NCBI GenBank assembly: GCA_947467315.1
Contig: CANIID010000014.1
Span: 1-33,881, forward strand
Source of the DNA: Betaproteobacteria bacterium
GTDB taxonomy: Bacteria > Pseudomonadota > Gammaproteobacteria > Burkholderiales > SG8-41
Direction of reading: 5' to 3'
DNA: 33,881 nt
Shown: in pieces, positions 1 to 8,672 of the stretch
How the letters are laid out: each line of letters begins with the position of its first letter
Position numbering within the stretch: the first letter of the stretch is position 1
The notes under the pieces: model-generated
Seen by the model: the letters and a program-made list of their open reading frames with translations, nothing else
The model's database searches: none
What the model was told of the DNA's origin: nothing
Program-made: the position numbers and the translations under genes

Positions 1-2
1 AG

Positions 3-248
3 CTGCAACACGAAATCCTGCGCGTCGAAAGCGGCTATATGGGGCAGGCGCTGCTCGATCCGTACGCCATGTTGTCGCCCGACAGCGTGATGCGCAATCT
101 CGCCGCCGAAATCGCCAGCATCAAACGCGCCATCCGCGACGTGAAAAGAGACCTGCTTGCCTTCGCGGATATCCAGCAAGTCAAGGCGTGGCTCAAGACC
201 CTGCGCAAATCCCGCCGGCGCGATGCGTTTGACGACATGCTGTTTTGA
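3..248 (+). CDS. C-terminal end of an unidentified protein (5' truncated by window edge)
   Basis: Frame stays open from base 3 (LQHEILRVESGYMGQALLDPYAML...) to TGA at 246-248; coding frame runs upstream of the ATG at 39. Confidence 0.55.
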   Translation: MQHEILRVESGYMGQALLDPYAMLSPDSVMRNLAAEIASIKRAIRDVKRDLLAFADIQQVKAWLKTLRKSRRRDAFDDMLF

Positions 249-298
249 TCCGCGCTCGAACCGTGCTTCATACTCCATCTGTTTCTCAGGCCACTTAA

Positions 299-1381
299 AT
301 GACCACCCGTCCCGTCATCGTCGTCGAAGACGACCCCTTCCCGCGCATGTTGAAGGCGTTTCTCGATCCCACCATCGAGCCGCAACGCCTCGCCGCCCTC
401 GCGGATTTTTTTGCCCATGACCTGCCGGATTTCGCCGGCTGGCTGGCGAATTTGCGCGCGATGGCCGGGCCGCTCTACCCGGCCGATGTGCGGCTGGTGG
501 CGAATCAGGATGCCTTGCGCGCGCAGTTGCCCGAGGCGGGCGCAGTGGTCAGCGAATCGCTCGACATCGGCGCGGATGAAATTGCCCTCGCGCCCAAACT
601 CAAGGTAGTGCAGAAATACGGCATGCTGCTGCGCGGTATCGACGTCGCCGCCTGCGCAGCGCGCGGCATCACGGTACTGCCCCTGCGCCGCCGCGCCAAC
701 ATCTCGTGCGCCGAGCATGCGCTGATGCTGATGCTCGCGCTGTCAAAAAAACTGCATCGCCTGCACGGCAAAATCAGCATCGCGCAATTGCAGGCCGCCG
801 GCTACCAACCGAAGATGTTCGACAGCGGCTACACGCCAGGCTCCGGCTGGCCGCGCGTGCCGGGACTGAGCATTCTCTATGGCACGACGCTGGGCATTAT
901 CGGCTTCGGCGAAATCGGCCGCGAGATCGCGTTACGCGCGCACGCTTTCGGCATGCGCGTGATCTGCACGCAGCGCACACCCATGAGCGACGCAGAGCAA
1001 CGCGAATGGCACGTCGAATATCGCGAACGCGACGCGTTGTTGCAGGAAAGCGATTGGCTGTGCATTCAGCTTCCCGCCAACGCCGGCACACGCAACTATC
1101 TCGATCACGCCCAGTTCGCACAGATGAAGCCCGGCGCGAAACTCATCAACGTGTCGCGTGCGCAAGTGATGAATCGCGACGCGCTGCTCGCGGCGCTGCG
1201 ATCCGGCCAGCTCGGCGGTTTTGCGCTCGACCCGCAATACGAAGAGCCGGGGCGCGCCGATGACGAACTACTGGGCTTTGAAAACGTGATCCTTACGCCG
1301 CACGTGGCGGCGATGCCGCGCCAAAACGGCTTGAATGACTTTGAAGACCTGGTGCGTGGCGTGGCGGGATGTTTAAAATAA
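299..1381 (+). CDS. D-isomer-specific 2-hydroxyacid dehydrogenase, NAD-binding
   Basis: Rossmann motif LGIIGFGEIGREIA, INVSRAQVMN, ALDPQYEEP and ILTPHVAA, as in the D-2-hydroxyacid dehydrogenase family. Confidence 0.85.
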   Translation: MTTRPVIVVEDDPFPRMLKAFLDPTIEPQRLAALADFFAHDLPDFAGWLANLRAMAGPLYPADVRLVANQDALRAQLPEAGAVVSESLDIGADEIALAPKLKVVQKYGMLLRGIDVAACAARGITVLPLRRRANISCAEHALMLMLALSKKLHRLHGKISIAQLQAAGYQPKMFDSGYTPGSGWPRVPGLSILYGTTLGIIGFGEIGREIALRAHAFGMRVICTQRTPMSDAEQREWHVEYRERDALLQESDWLCIQLPANAGTRNYLDHAQFAQMKPGAKLINVSRAQVMNRDALLAALRSGQLGGFALDPQYEEPGRADDELLGFENVILTPHVAAMPRQNGLNDFEDLVRGVAGCLK

Positions 1382-1495
1382 TTCAATAAAAACAAACAGT
1401 TACAATAATACAGCCTTGGCGACAAAAAACCGGTCACACTCCGCGCTACAATAATTTTTGCGTTTTTTAATTCGTCAACAAGGAGGATCACCTTC

Positions 1496-1825
1496 ATGAG
1501 CCACACTTACGATGAACTGAAACACATGACCGTTGTGCAGTTGCGCGAAATCGCCAAGGCCGAAGAAGCCAATCACGAATCGCTCAAGGGCTACACGCAA
1601 CTGAACAAGGATCATCTGATCACCGCGTTGTGCAAGGCGCTGAATCTGCCGATGCATGCGCATCACGAAGCGCGCGGCATCGACAAGGCTGCGCTCAAGG
1701 CCAAAATCCGCGAACTCAAGAAACAGCGCGTCGATGCGCTGGCGGCGCACGATCACGCCAAACTCAAAGTCATCCGGCGCACCATCCACGCTTACAACCG
1801 GCGCATCCACGCGGCGATGGTATAG
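1496..1825 (+). CDS. Small basic protein with N-terminal Rho_N/SAP-like segment
   Basis: 109 aa; AGGAGG at 1481-1486; N-terminus DELKHMTVVQLREIAKAE...KDHLITALCKAL resembles Rho_N/SAP helix-extended-helix; Lys/Arg/His-rich C-terminus. Confidence 0.7.
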   Translation: MSHTYDELKHMTVVQLREIAKAEEANHESLKGYTQLNKDHLITALCKALNLPMHAHHEARGIDKAALKAKIRELKKQRVDALAAHDHAKLKVIRRTIHAYNRRIHAAMV

Positions 1826-1853
1826 GTATACCCATCGCCTTTGCGTCTCAGGC

Positions 1854-2216
1854 TCAGGTTTTTTTATCGCCGCCGGGCGCCGAATCCTGCACCTGAGTCT
1901 GCGTCTGCGTCGGCTCGCCGGTGATCTCTTCCGCCGGCGGATCCATACCCATGGCACGCAACACCCACGAGATGGCGAAGCCTGCCACCAGCGGCCACCA
2001 GTGCGTCATCACCACCGCCAGCACGCCAGCCGACACGAAGGTCAGTCCCAGCAACAGCAGACCAGAATGCTTGCTGCGGCTGTAGGCAAAAAACAGCGCC
2101 AGGCCCCAAAAGCAAAACATCACCGCGAAGCTGTACACCACCCACACCATCGGCACGCGCCCGGAATACACCGCGCCCACCACTGCCAGTATCAACCCGC
2201 CAACGATCCACTTCAT
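1854..2216 (-). CDS. Small integral membrane protein of unknown function
   Basis: 120 aa with several hydrophobic segments (WIVGGLILAVVGAVYSG, VVYSFAVMFCFWGLALFFAYS, GLLLLGLTFVSAGVLAVVM); convergent with the 1496 CDS. Confidence 0.65.
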   Translation of the reverse strand: MKWIVGGLILAVVGAVYSGRVPMVWVVYSFAVMFCFWGLALFFAYSRSKHSGLLLLGLTFVSAGVLAVVMTHWWPLVAGFAISWVLRAMGMDPPAEEITGEPTQTQTQVQDSAPGGDKKT

Positions 2217-2280
2217 ATCACGGCCCGTTCGAAAATAAAGTGCGATTCTACACTGCCGCGCGCCGTGTTATAACGCATCC

Positions 2281-3489
2281 ATGTCCGGCGCCAGCCCCAG
2301 CAGCAGCAATCCCAGCCGCACCCTGAAAACCTGCTGCGGCGCGCATATCGTGCATGACGGCCTGTCGGACGTGAGCTACGTATTGCTGCCGCTGCTGGCG
2401 CAGGCTTTCGGACTGAGTCTCGCGCAAGTCGGCATGATTCGCACCGCGCATCGCGTGGCGATGGCGGCGTTTCAGTTGCCCGCCGGGTTGATCGCGGAGC
2501 GCTTTGGCGAACGCAATTTGCTGGCGTTGGGCACCCTGCTCTCCGGACTGGCGTTTATCGCGCTGGGCTACGCCAACGGCTTCTGGATGATCCTCATTGC
2601 ACTGTTTTTCGCGGGCATGGGTTCGGCGGTGCAGCATCCCTTGTCGTCTACCATCATCTCGCATGCGTATCCGGGCGAAGGCCGACGCACCGCGCTCGGC
2701 ACCTATAACTTCGCCGGTGACGTGGGCAAATTCGTCTTCGGCGGCATCGTCAGCCTGTGTGTGCTGGCGGGGATTTCATGGCAAGCGCCGGTGGTGGGGT
2801 TCGGTGTCGCGGCCCTCGTCACCGCGATGATCGTGTTCGTGTGGATTGCCAATACGCACGCGCACGCATCGACGAACCCAAAACCAAAAATTCACGGCTG
2901 GGGCATCCGCAATAAACCCGCCTTCGCGGCGCTGTGCATGGTGGATATCGTCGATAGCATGACGCGCACCGGCTTCCTCACGTTCATTGCATTCCTGCTG
3001 ATCGCCAAAGGCGTGCCCGACGGCTGGGCGGCGCTGGCGGTGCCGCTGGTGTTGATCGGCGGCATGGCGGGGAAATATTTCTGCGGCGTGCTGGCCGAAA
3101 AACTGGGCGTCATCCGCACCATCGTCGTCACCGAAATTGCCACCGGCGCGGGCATACTCGCCACGCTCGCGCTGCCGGGCATGGCGACGTTTTTTCTGCT
3201 GCCCTTTGTGGGGGTTGCGTTACAAGGCACCTCGTCGGTGATCTACGGCACCGTCGGCGAGTTGGTCGAATCCGACAAACTGCCGCGTGCTTTCGGTCTG
3301 GTCTACACCACCGGCGCAGTGTGCGGCATCATCGCTCCCATCGGCTATGGCTTACTGGGTGACGCTATCGGCATTGAAAAAACCATCGCCATCGCGGGCG
3401 GTGTAGTCTTACTCACTTTACCGCTGGCGCTGGTGCTGCGTTCAGCCATTGCACGCGGGCATCCGTCTGCTGCGACGGTAGTAAAATAA
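2281..3489 (+). CDS. MFS transporter (Fsr-like)
   Basis: 402 aa, about 12 hydrophobic segments, MFS-type loop GLIAERFGERNLL and second-half repeat GVLAEKLGVIRT. Confidence 0.8.
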   Translation: MSGASPSSSNPSRTLKTCCGAHIVHDGLSDVSYVLLPLLAQAFGLSLAQVGMIRTAHRVAMAAFQLPAGLIAERFGERNLLALGTLLSGLAFIALGYANGFWMILIALFFAGMGSAVQHPLSSTIISHAYPGEGRRTALGTYNFAGDVGKFVFGGIVSLCVLAGISWQAPVVGFGVAALVTAMIVFVWIANTHAHASTNPKPKIHGWGIRNKPAFAALCMVDIVDSMTRTGFLTFIAFLLIAKGVPDGWAALAVPLVLIGGMAGKYFCGVLAEKLGVIRTIVVTEIATGAGILATLALPGMATFFLLPFVGVALQGTSSVIYGTVGELVESDKLPRAFGLVYTTGAVCGIIAPIGYGLLGDAIGIEKTIAIAGGVVLLTLPLALVLRSAIARGHPSAATVVK

Positions 3490-3518
3490 TCACATCACGC
3501 ATTCCCAAGGAATCCCTC

Positions 3519-4190
3519 ATGGCCAAACCCCGCATCAGCTATATTCCCCTCGAACAAATGACGCCCGAAATGCGCGTCGAGATGGAGCGTTGCGCGCGCG
3601 AAGGCACGCCGCGTCCGGAAAGCTCGGCCGTGCGCGCGCATGTACAGGCGTGCTTCTGGTTTTTTGCCAATTCATGGCGCGATATTTTCAAGAACGGCGT
3701 GCTCGAACATGCCATCAAGGAACTGTGCCGCGTCTACGTCTCACGCTCGGTAATCTGCGAATTTTGCGGCAATCAGCGCTCGATCAAAGGCGCCGCCGAA
3801 GGGCTGAAAGAAACCCACTACGACGATCTGGTGGAGTTTGAAAAATCCACCCAATACAACGACCGCCAGAAAGCCGCGCTCACCCTGGCCGAAGCCATCG
3901 TATGGCGGCTCGATACCGATGACGCCTTCTGGGCGCGTCTGCACAAACATTTCACCGAACCGCAAATCGTCGAGCTCGGCTGCGCCATTGGGCTGACCCA
4001 CGGCCAGCAAAGTTTTATCCGCCTGCTCAACATTGACCACCATCAGGTGATGCCGGGCACCTCGGCATCCATGGCGCCCGGCACCGAAACCGCAGAAGCC
4101 CTGGCGAAGCTCAAAGCCTCGCCGAGCTATTGGGCCAATCGTGGCACTGGGAGTGCCGGTAGTACCGGGGCGAAGAAAAACACCGCCTGA
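3519..4190 (+). CDS. Carboxymuconolactone decarboxylase / AhpD-like family protein
   Basis: KELCRVYVSRSVICEFCGNQRS gives E-x11-C-x2-C spacing typical of AhpD-like proteins; AGGAA upstream of ATG. Confidence 0.75.
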   Translation: MAKPRISYIPLEQMTPEMRVEMERCAREGTPRPESSAVRAHVQACFWFFANSWRDIFKNGVLEHAIKELCRVYVSRSVICEFCGNQRSIKGAAEGLKETHYDDLVEFEKSTQYNDRQKAALTLAEAIVWRLDTDDAFWARLHKHFTEPQIVELGCAIGLTHGQQSFIRLLNIDHHQVMPGTSASMAPGTETAEALAKLKASPSYWANRGTGSAGSTGAKKNTA

Positions 4191-4231
4191 TTACTGCGCT
4201 TATCGCCCATGGATTGCATAACTATTTGTTT

Positions 4232-4924
4232 TTAAACAGATTTCCACAGGCACTTGCCGCCACTGGCCTTGTCGATCTCGGCCACCTGTTGCTCATGCGC
4301 AGCCAGTTCCTCCGCGCTCGCGCGCAGTACCGTAATTTCCACTGCGCCACGCTCGCTGTCCTCCACGCGCACCAAGGTGGCCGGGCCTGAATCGATCATC
4401 AAACTGCCCTGCCCGCGCGTCATCGCCAGATAAACTTCCGCCAGCAACTGCGCGTCGAGCAATGCACCGTGCAGCGTGCGGCCCGCGTTATTGATTTGAT
4501 AGCGTTCGCACAGTGCATCGAGGTTGTTGCGTTTGCCGGGATGCAGTTCGCGCGCTTTTTTCAGGGTATCGATGACGCTGGGGCAAACGTCCTTCATCGG
4601 CTTCATGTCGAGCAGCCGCAGCTCGTGATTTAAAAAGGCGAGGTCGAACGGCGCGTTGTGAATCACCAGTTCCGCGTCGGCCACGTAATCGAGAAACTCC
4701 TGCGCGATCTCGCGAAACTTGGGTTTGTCCGCGAGAAACTCGCTGGTGATGCCATGCACCTGCAGCGCGCCTTCTTCGCTTTCGCGCTCGGGATTGATGT
4801 AGCGATGAAAATGTTTGCCGGTCGGCTGGCGATCAACAATTTCCACGCCGCCGATTTCGAGGATGCGATTGCCCAGCGCCGGGTCGAGGCCGGTGGTTTC
4901 GGTGTCGAGAATGATTTGCCGCAT
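4232..4924 (-). CDS. dnaQ: DNA polymerase III epsilon subunit (3'-5' exonuclease)
   Basis: MRQIILDTETTGLDPALGNRILEIGG; Exo motifs DTETTG, HNAPFDLAFL, HGALLDAQLLAEVYL; preferred start at 4924 just after rnhA stop (track ORF starts at 4954). Confidence 0.95.
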   Translation of the reverse strand: MRQIILDTETTGLDPALGNRILEIGGVEIVDRQPTGKHFHRYINPERESEEGALQVHGITSEFLADKPKFREIAQEFLDYVADAELVIHNAPFDLAFLNHELRLLDMKPMKDVCPSVIDTLKKARELHPGKRNNLDALCERYQINNAGRTLHGALLDAQLLAEVYLAMTRGQGSLMIDSGPATLVRVEDSERGAVEITVLRASAEELAAHEQQVAEIDKASGGKCLWKSV

Positions 4925-4925
4925 C

Positions 4926-5408
4926 TCAGCGCTCCTGGCCGACGCTTCCGACACTTTCCACGCCGCGATTAGCCAACTCGTCGGCGCGTTCGTTGCCGTG
5001 GTGTCCCGCGTGCCCTTTCACCCACAGCCACTGGATGTCGTGCTGCTGCGCGAGCGCATCGAGTGCTTTCCACAGGTCGTCGTTCTTCACCGGCTTTTTG
5101 GCCGAGGTGCGCCAGCCGTTTTTTTTCCAGCCGTGGATCCACTCCGAAATTCCCTGCTGCACGTATTTGGAGTCGGTATGCAGTTGCACGGTGCAGCGGC
5201 GCGTTAACGCCTCCAGCGCGCGGATCACAGCCAACATTTCCATGCGGTTGTTGGTGGTGAGACGCTCGCCGCCGAATAACTCTTTTTCGGTGCCGTTGAT
5301 TTCCAGTAACGCGCCCCAGCCGCCGACACCGGGATTGCCCTTGCAGGCGCCATCGGTATAAATTTTTACCACGCTGTCCGTTATAGTCATTGTGCTCGCT
5401 GCGCTCAT
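4926..5408 (-). CDS. rnhA: Ribonuclease HI
   Basis: [45 protein letters not shown]: RNase HI catalytic motifs. Confidence 0.96.
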   Translation of the reverse strand: MSAASTMTITDSVVKIYTDGACKGNPGVGGWGALLEINGTEKELFGGERLTTNNRMEMLAVIRALEALTRRCTVQLHTDSKYVQQGISEWIHGWKKNGWRTSAKKPVKNDDLWKALDALAQQHDIQWLWVKGHAGHHGNERADELANRGVESVGSVGQER

Positions 5409-6178
5409 TTTCTTATTGTACCTTCTACTTTCCGGCGTTCCCGCGCGGCCAGTTGATCTTCCTGTTTCTGCGGTGCCGCCACCAGGTGCTTGTTACGCGC
5501 CTGCTGCGGCCAACGCGGCGTGATCACGCGCATGCCGTGCACCCGCTTGATCGCATGCAAAAACGTCACCGCACCGCTGAACGGCCACCAGCGGTCGCCT
5601 GCGGCTTCCATGAATTTGAAGCGGTCAATCCATTTTTGACTGGCACAGGGCGGCACGTAACATCCCATTGCGCCGCCCGCCATCTCAAAACCCAGCAGCG
5701 CCAGCCAGTCTTTCAAGCGCAGCAAGTGGATAAACCGCCCGCGCCACGGATAACTGCCGCTCTGGGCAAAGGAATGCCACGCGCCCCACAGGCTCATAGG
5801 ATTAAAGACGGTGAGCACCAGATGCCCGTCGGGCACCAACACGCGCTCGACTTCGCGCAGGATTTGGTGCGGGTTTTCCGAAAACTCAAGCACGTGCGGC
5901 AGCAATACCAGATCGACGCTGGCGCTGACCACCGGCAACGCCGCGCCGTCCGCACGCAATTGCGCGCCAGTGGCACGGTCCACCGTGGCGCGCAGGGGCA
6001 TGCGATTGGCGCGCAACAAGTCAATTTCCGGAAAGCCTATTTGCAGCGCGTTGTAACCGAAGAGATCGGTGACGGTGCGGTCAATGTAGGCGCGCTCGCG
6101 CTCCAGCAAATACCGCCCCAGCGGGGTTTGCATCCACGCGGCGGCGGACCATTCAACTGAGGGATTTTCGATTGACAC
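5405..6178 (-). CDS. SAM-dependent class I methyltransferase (YafS-like by position)
   Basis: [38 protein letters not shown]; 4-bp ATGA overlap with rnhA; same context as E. coli gloB-yafS-rnhA-dnaQ. Confidence 0.85.
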   Translation of the reverse strand: MSIENPSVEWSAAAWMQTPLGRYLLERERAYIDRTVTDLFGYNALQIGFPEIDLLRANRMPLRATVDRATGAQLRADGAALPVVSASVDLVLLPHVLEFSENPHQILREVERVLVPDGHLVLTVFNPMSLWGAWHSFAQSGSYPWRGRFIHLLRLKDWLALLGFEMAGGAMGCYVPPCASQKWIDRFKFMEAAGDRWWPFSGAVTFLHAIKRVHGMRVITPRWPQQARNKHLVAAPQKQEDQLAARERRKVEGTIRK

Positions 6179-6241
6179 GTGCGAAGTTTAAATCAAATAA
6201 TGCGTTTGCTGTAATTGCTGCAATTGCATGAGGGAATCCCC

Positions 6242-7021
6242 ATGAGCCATTATCAAATAGTCCCGCTGCGGGCGTTCAACGACAACTATATCTGGACCCT
6301 CCGCGACGCCACGCACGCCATCGTGGTAGATCCGGGCGACGCCCAGCCGGTGCTCGACTATCTTGCCACCGAAAAACTCGCGCTTGCCGCCATCATCATC
6401 ACCCATCATCACGCCGATCACATCGGCGGCGTAAAAGAACTGATCGCGGGCCGCGACATTCCCGTCTACGGCCCGCACGATCCGCGCGTGCCCGACGCCA
6501 CGCAGCGGCTATCCGAGGGCGAATCGATCACGCTGCCGCATTTCGGCATCCAGCTCAAGGTGCTGGAAGTGCCCGGCCACACCACCAGCCACATCGCCTA
6601 TTACAGCAACCCCAGCGAGAACATCCTGTTTTGCGGTGACACCTTGTTCGCCGCCGGTTGCGGCCGCCTGTTTGAGGGCACGCCGGCGCAGATGCATGAG
6701 TCGCTAGGCAAGTTCATGCGCCTGCCCGACACCACGCGCGCTTATTGCACGCACGAATACACGCTATCAAACATACGCTTCGCCCGCGCCGCCGATCCGG
6801 CGAACAGCGCGCTGATGGATTGGGAGGCGCGCGCCAAAGCCCTGCGCGAAGTCGATACGCCCACGGTGCCCACCACCATCGCGCTCGAACGCGCGACCAA
6901 TCCGTTCGTGCGCTGCGCCGAAGCCGGCGTGATTGCCAGCGCCAGCCGGCACGCGGGAAAACCGCTGGCCGATCCCGTCAGCGTGCTCGCCGCGATACGC
7001 GAATGGAAGAATAATTTCTAA
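6242..7021 (+). CDS. gloB: Hydroxyacylglutathione hydrolase (glyoxalase II)
   Basis: THHHADHIGG metal-binding motif, GHTTSHIAYY, FCGDTLFAAGCGRLFEG; preferred start at 6242 with upstream GAGGGAA (track ORF starts at 6215). Confidence 0.95.
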   Translation: MSHYQIVPLRAFNDNYIWTLRDATHAIVVDPGDAQPVLDYLATEKLALAAIIITHHHADHIGGVKELIAGRDIPVYGPHDPRVPDATQRLSEGESITLPHFGIQLKVLEVPGHTTSHIAYYSNPSENILFCGDTLFAAGCGRLFEGTPAQMHESLGKFMRLPDTTRAYCTHEYTLSNIRFARAADPANSALMDWEARAKALREVDTPTVPTTIALERATNPFVRCAEAGVIASASRHAGKPLADPVSVLAAIREWKNNF

Positions 7022-7069
7022 AAATTAAGTCTTTGTGACAGCACCTCCTTAACGGCCTCAATTTAATGT

Positions 7070-7098
7070 AAAAAGCCCTTGATTTTTAAGGACTTTTT
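7070..7098 (+). terminator. Putative stem-loop terminator after gloB
   Basis: AAAAAG-C-CCTT / GATTTTT / AAGG-A-CTTTTT imperfect inverted repeat ending in a T-run. Confidence 0.45.
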
Positions 7099-7161
7099 AA
7101 ATTGACGCCAAGCGCCGCAGCCGTTACCATGCGTGCGTTAATTTGAGCGGAGCAATACCTC

Positions 7162-8634
7162 ATGGCCGAACTTCCGTGCAGGACTGGTTTGATCTCAATG
7201 TTCTTGCTCACCGCCGCCCTGTTCAGCGCCGGTTGCGCCCAACTCCCCCAAACTTCAGCTACCGCACCGTCCGGCATGCAGAGTGCCGCGCCCCTTGCAG
7301 ACTGGCCAACCCCCAACCTTGCGGATACCGTCCCGCCGAAACCGCCGGAGCCGACAATTTTGCCGCGCGCAGAACGTCCGGCTGATAAGGTTCCCGAAAT
7401 TTTGCGCACGCCACGCCGCACTGCCGGCGGCGCCTCGCGCGGCGCCGACGCCACCCAGCCGCAAGACGCCTGGCAGCGTATCCGCAATGGCTTCCAGATG
7501 GCGCCGCTGGACAGCGCGCTTATCAGCGACTGGGAGACCTACTACGCCAGCCGCCCCGAATATTTTGCGAAAATCATCGAAAACAGCCGCCCGTTCCTGT
7601 ACCACGTCATCACCCAGGTCGAACGCCGCGGCATGCCGGCCGAAATCGCCTTGCTGCCGATCATCGAATCCGCCTACAACCCGGTGGCGTACTCCAGCGC
7701 GGCAGCGTCCGGCATCTGGCAGTTCATTCCGTCCACCGGCAAGAATTACGGCCTCAAGCAAAACAGTTGGTACGACGGCCGACGTGATGTGATCGCCGCC
7801 ACCAGCGCCGCGCTGGACTACCTGCAAAACCTGCACGGCATGTTCAAGGATTGGGAACTTGCGTTGGCCTCTTACAACTGGGGTGAAGGCGCGGTGCAGC
7901 GCGCGGTGGATAGAAACCAAGCCAAGGGTCTATCGGCCAACTACACGAGCCTGACCAACATGCCGGCGGAGACACGCAACTATCTGCCCAAATTGATGGC
8001 GGTCAAAAACATCATCGCCGACCCCGCGCGTTTCGGCATCACACTCGCCAGCGTGCCGAATGAATCCTACCTCGAGGTCATCACTGTCAAGCGGCACATC
8101 GACGTGGCGGTGGCGGCAAAGTTCGCCGAAATGACCACCGATGAGTTCAAGTTCCTCAACCCGGCGCACAGCAAGCCGGTGATTAACAGCAATTCCACCG
8201 AAACCGTCTTGTTGCCCAAGCACAAGGTGGCGGTGTTCATGGCCAACCTGCAGCAGAATCAGGATAAGCCGGTAGCCTCCCTGAAAACCCATACAGTACG
8301 GGCTGGAGAACGTCCCGAAACCATCGCGGCGGAATATGGCATATCCGTAGCCGAACTGAACCAGGTGAATAACATCGGCGGCCGCCGGCGTATCGCCACA
8401 GGGCAGACCATACTGGTGCCGGCTGGCGGAGAACTGCAACCCACGCTTTCCGAAGTCAGCGCGCCGGCCTTTGCTCCGGTGGCGGCCGTGCGCGGGCCGC
8501 AGCACGCCGTGGCGCGTGGCGCCGCTGGCCGTAAAGCCGCTCCGCCCGCCCGGGTGGTTACCCGCGTGCCGCAGCGACCCGCCGCCGCCAAGCAGCCCGC
8601 ACGCAAACCCATCGCACGCACGGCCAGCCGTTAG
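7162..8634 (+). CDS. mltD: Membrane-bound lytic murein transglycosylase D with LysM domain
   Basis: PIIESAYNPVAYSSAAASGIWQFIPSTGKNYGL (SLT catalytic region); LysM HTVRAGERPETIAAEYGISVAELNQVNNI; hydrophobic N-terminus ending AGC. Confidence 0.9.
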   Translation: MAELPCRTGLISMFLLTAALFSAGCAQLPQTSATAPSGMQSAAPLADWPTPNLADTVPPKPPEPTILPRAERPADKVPEILRTPRRTAGGASRGADATQPQDAWQRIRNGFQMAPLDSALISDWETYYASRPEYFAKIIENSRPFLYHVITQVERRGMPAEIALLPIIESAYNPVAYSSAAASGIWQFIPSTGKNYGLKQNSWYDGRRDVIAATSAALDYLQNLHGMFKDWELALASYNWGEGAVQRAVDRNQAKGLSANYTSLTNMPAETRNYLPKLMAVKNIIADPARFGITLASVPNESYLEVITVKRHIDVAVAAKFAEMTTDEFKFLNPAHSKPVINSNSTETVLLPKHKVAVFMANLQQNQDKPVASLKTHTVRAGERPETIAAEYGISVAELNQVNNIGGRRRIATGQTILVPAGGELQPTLSEVSAPAFAPVAAVRGPQHAVARGAAGRKAAPPARVVTRVPQRPAAAKQPARKPIARTASR

Positions 8635-8672
8635 TTGCGGTGCCGTTGTTCGATGCGCTGCCGTTAGACGTG

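Noticed and set aside
1481-1495. AGGAGGATCACCT resembles part of the 16S rRNA 3' end (GGATCACCT)
   Set aside because: Explained by a strong SD plus chance; no other rRNA sequence nearby
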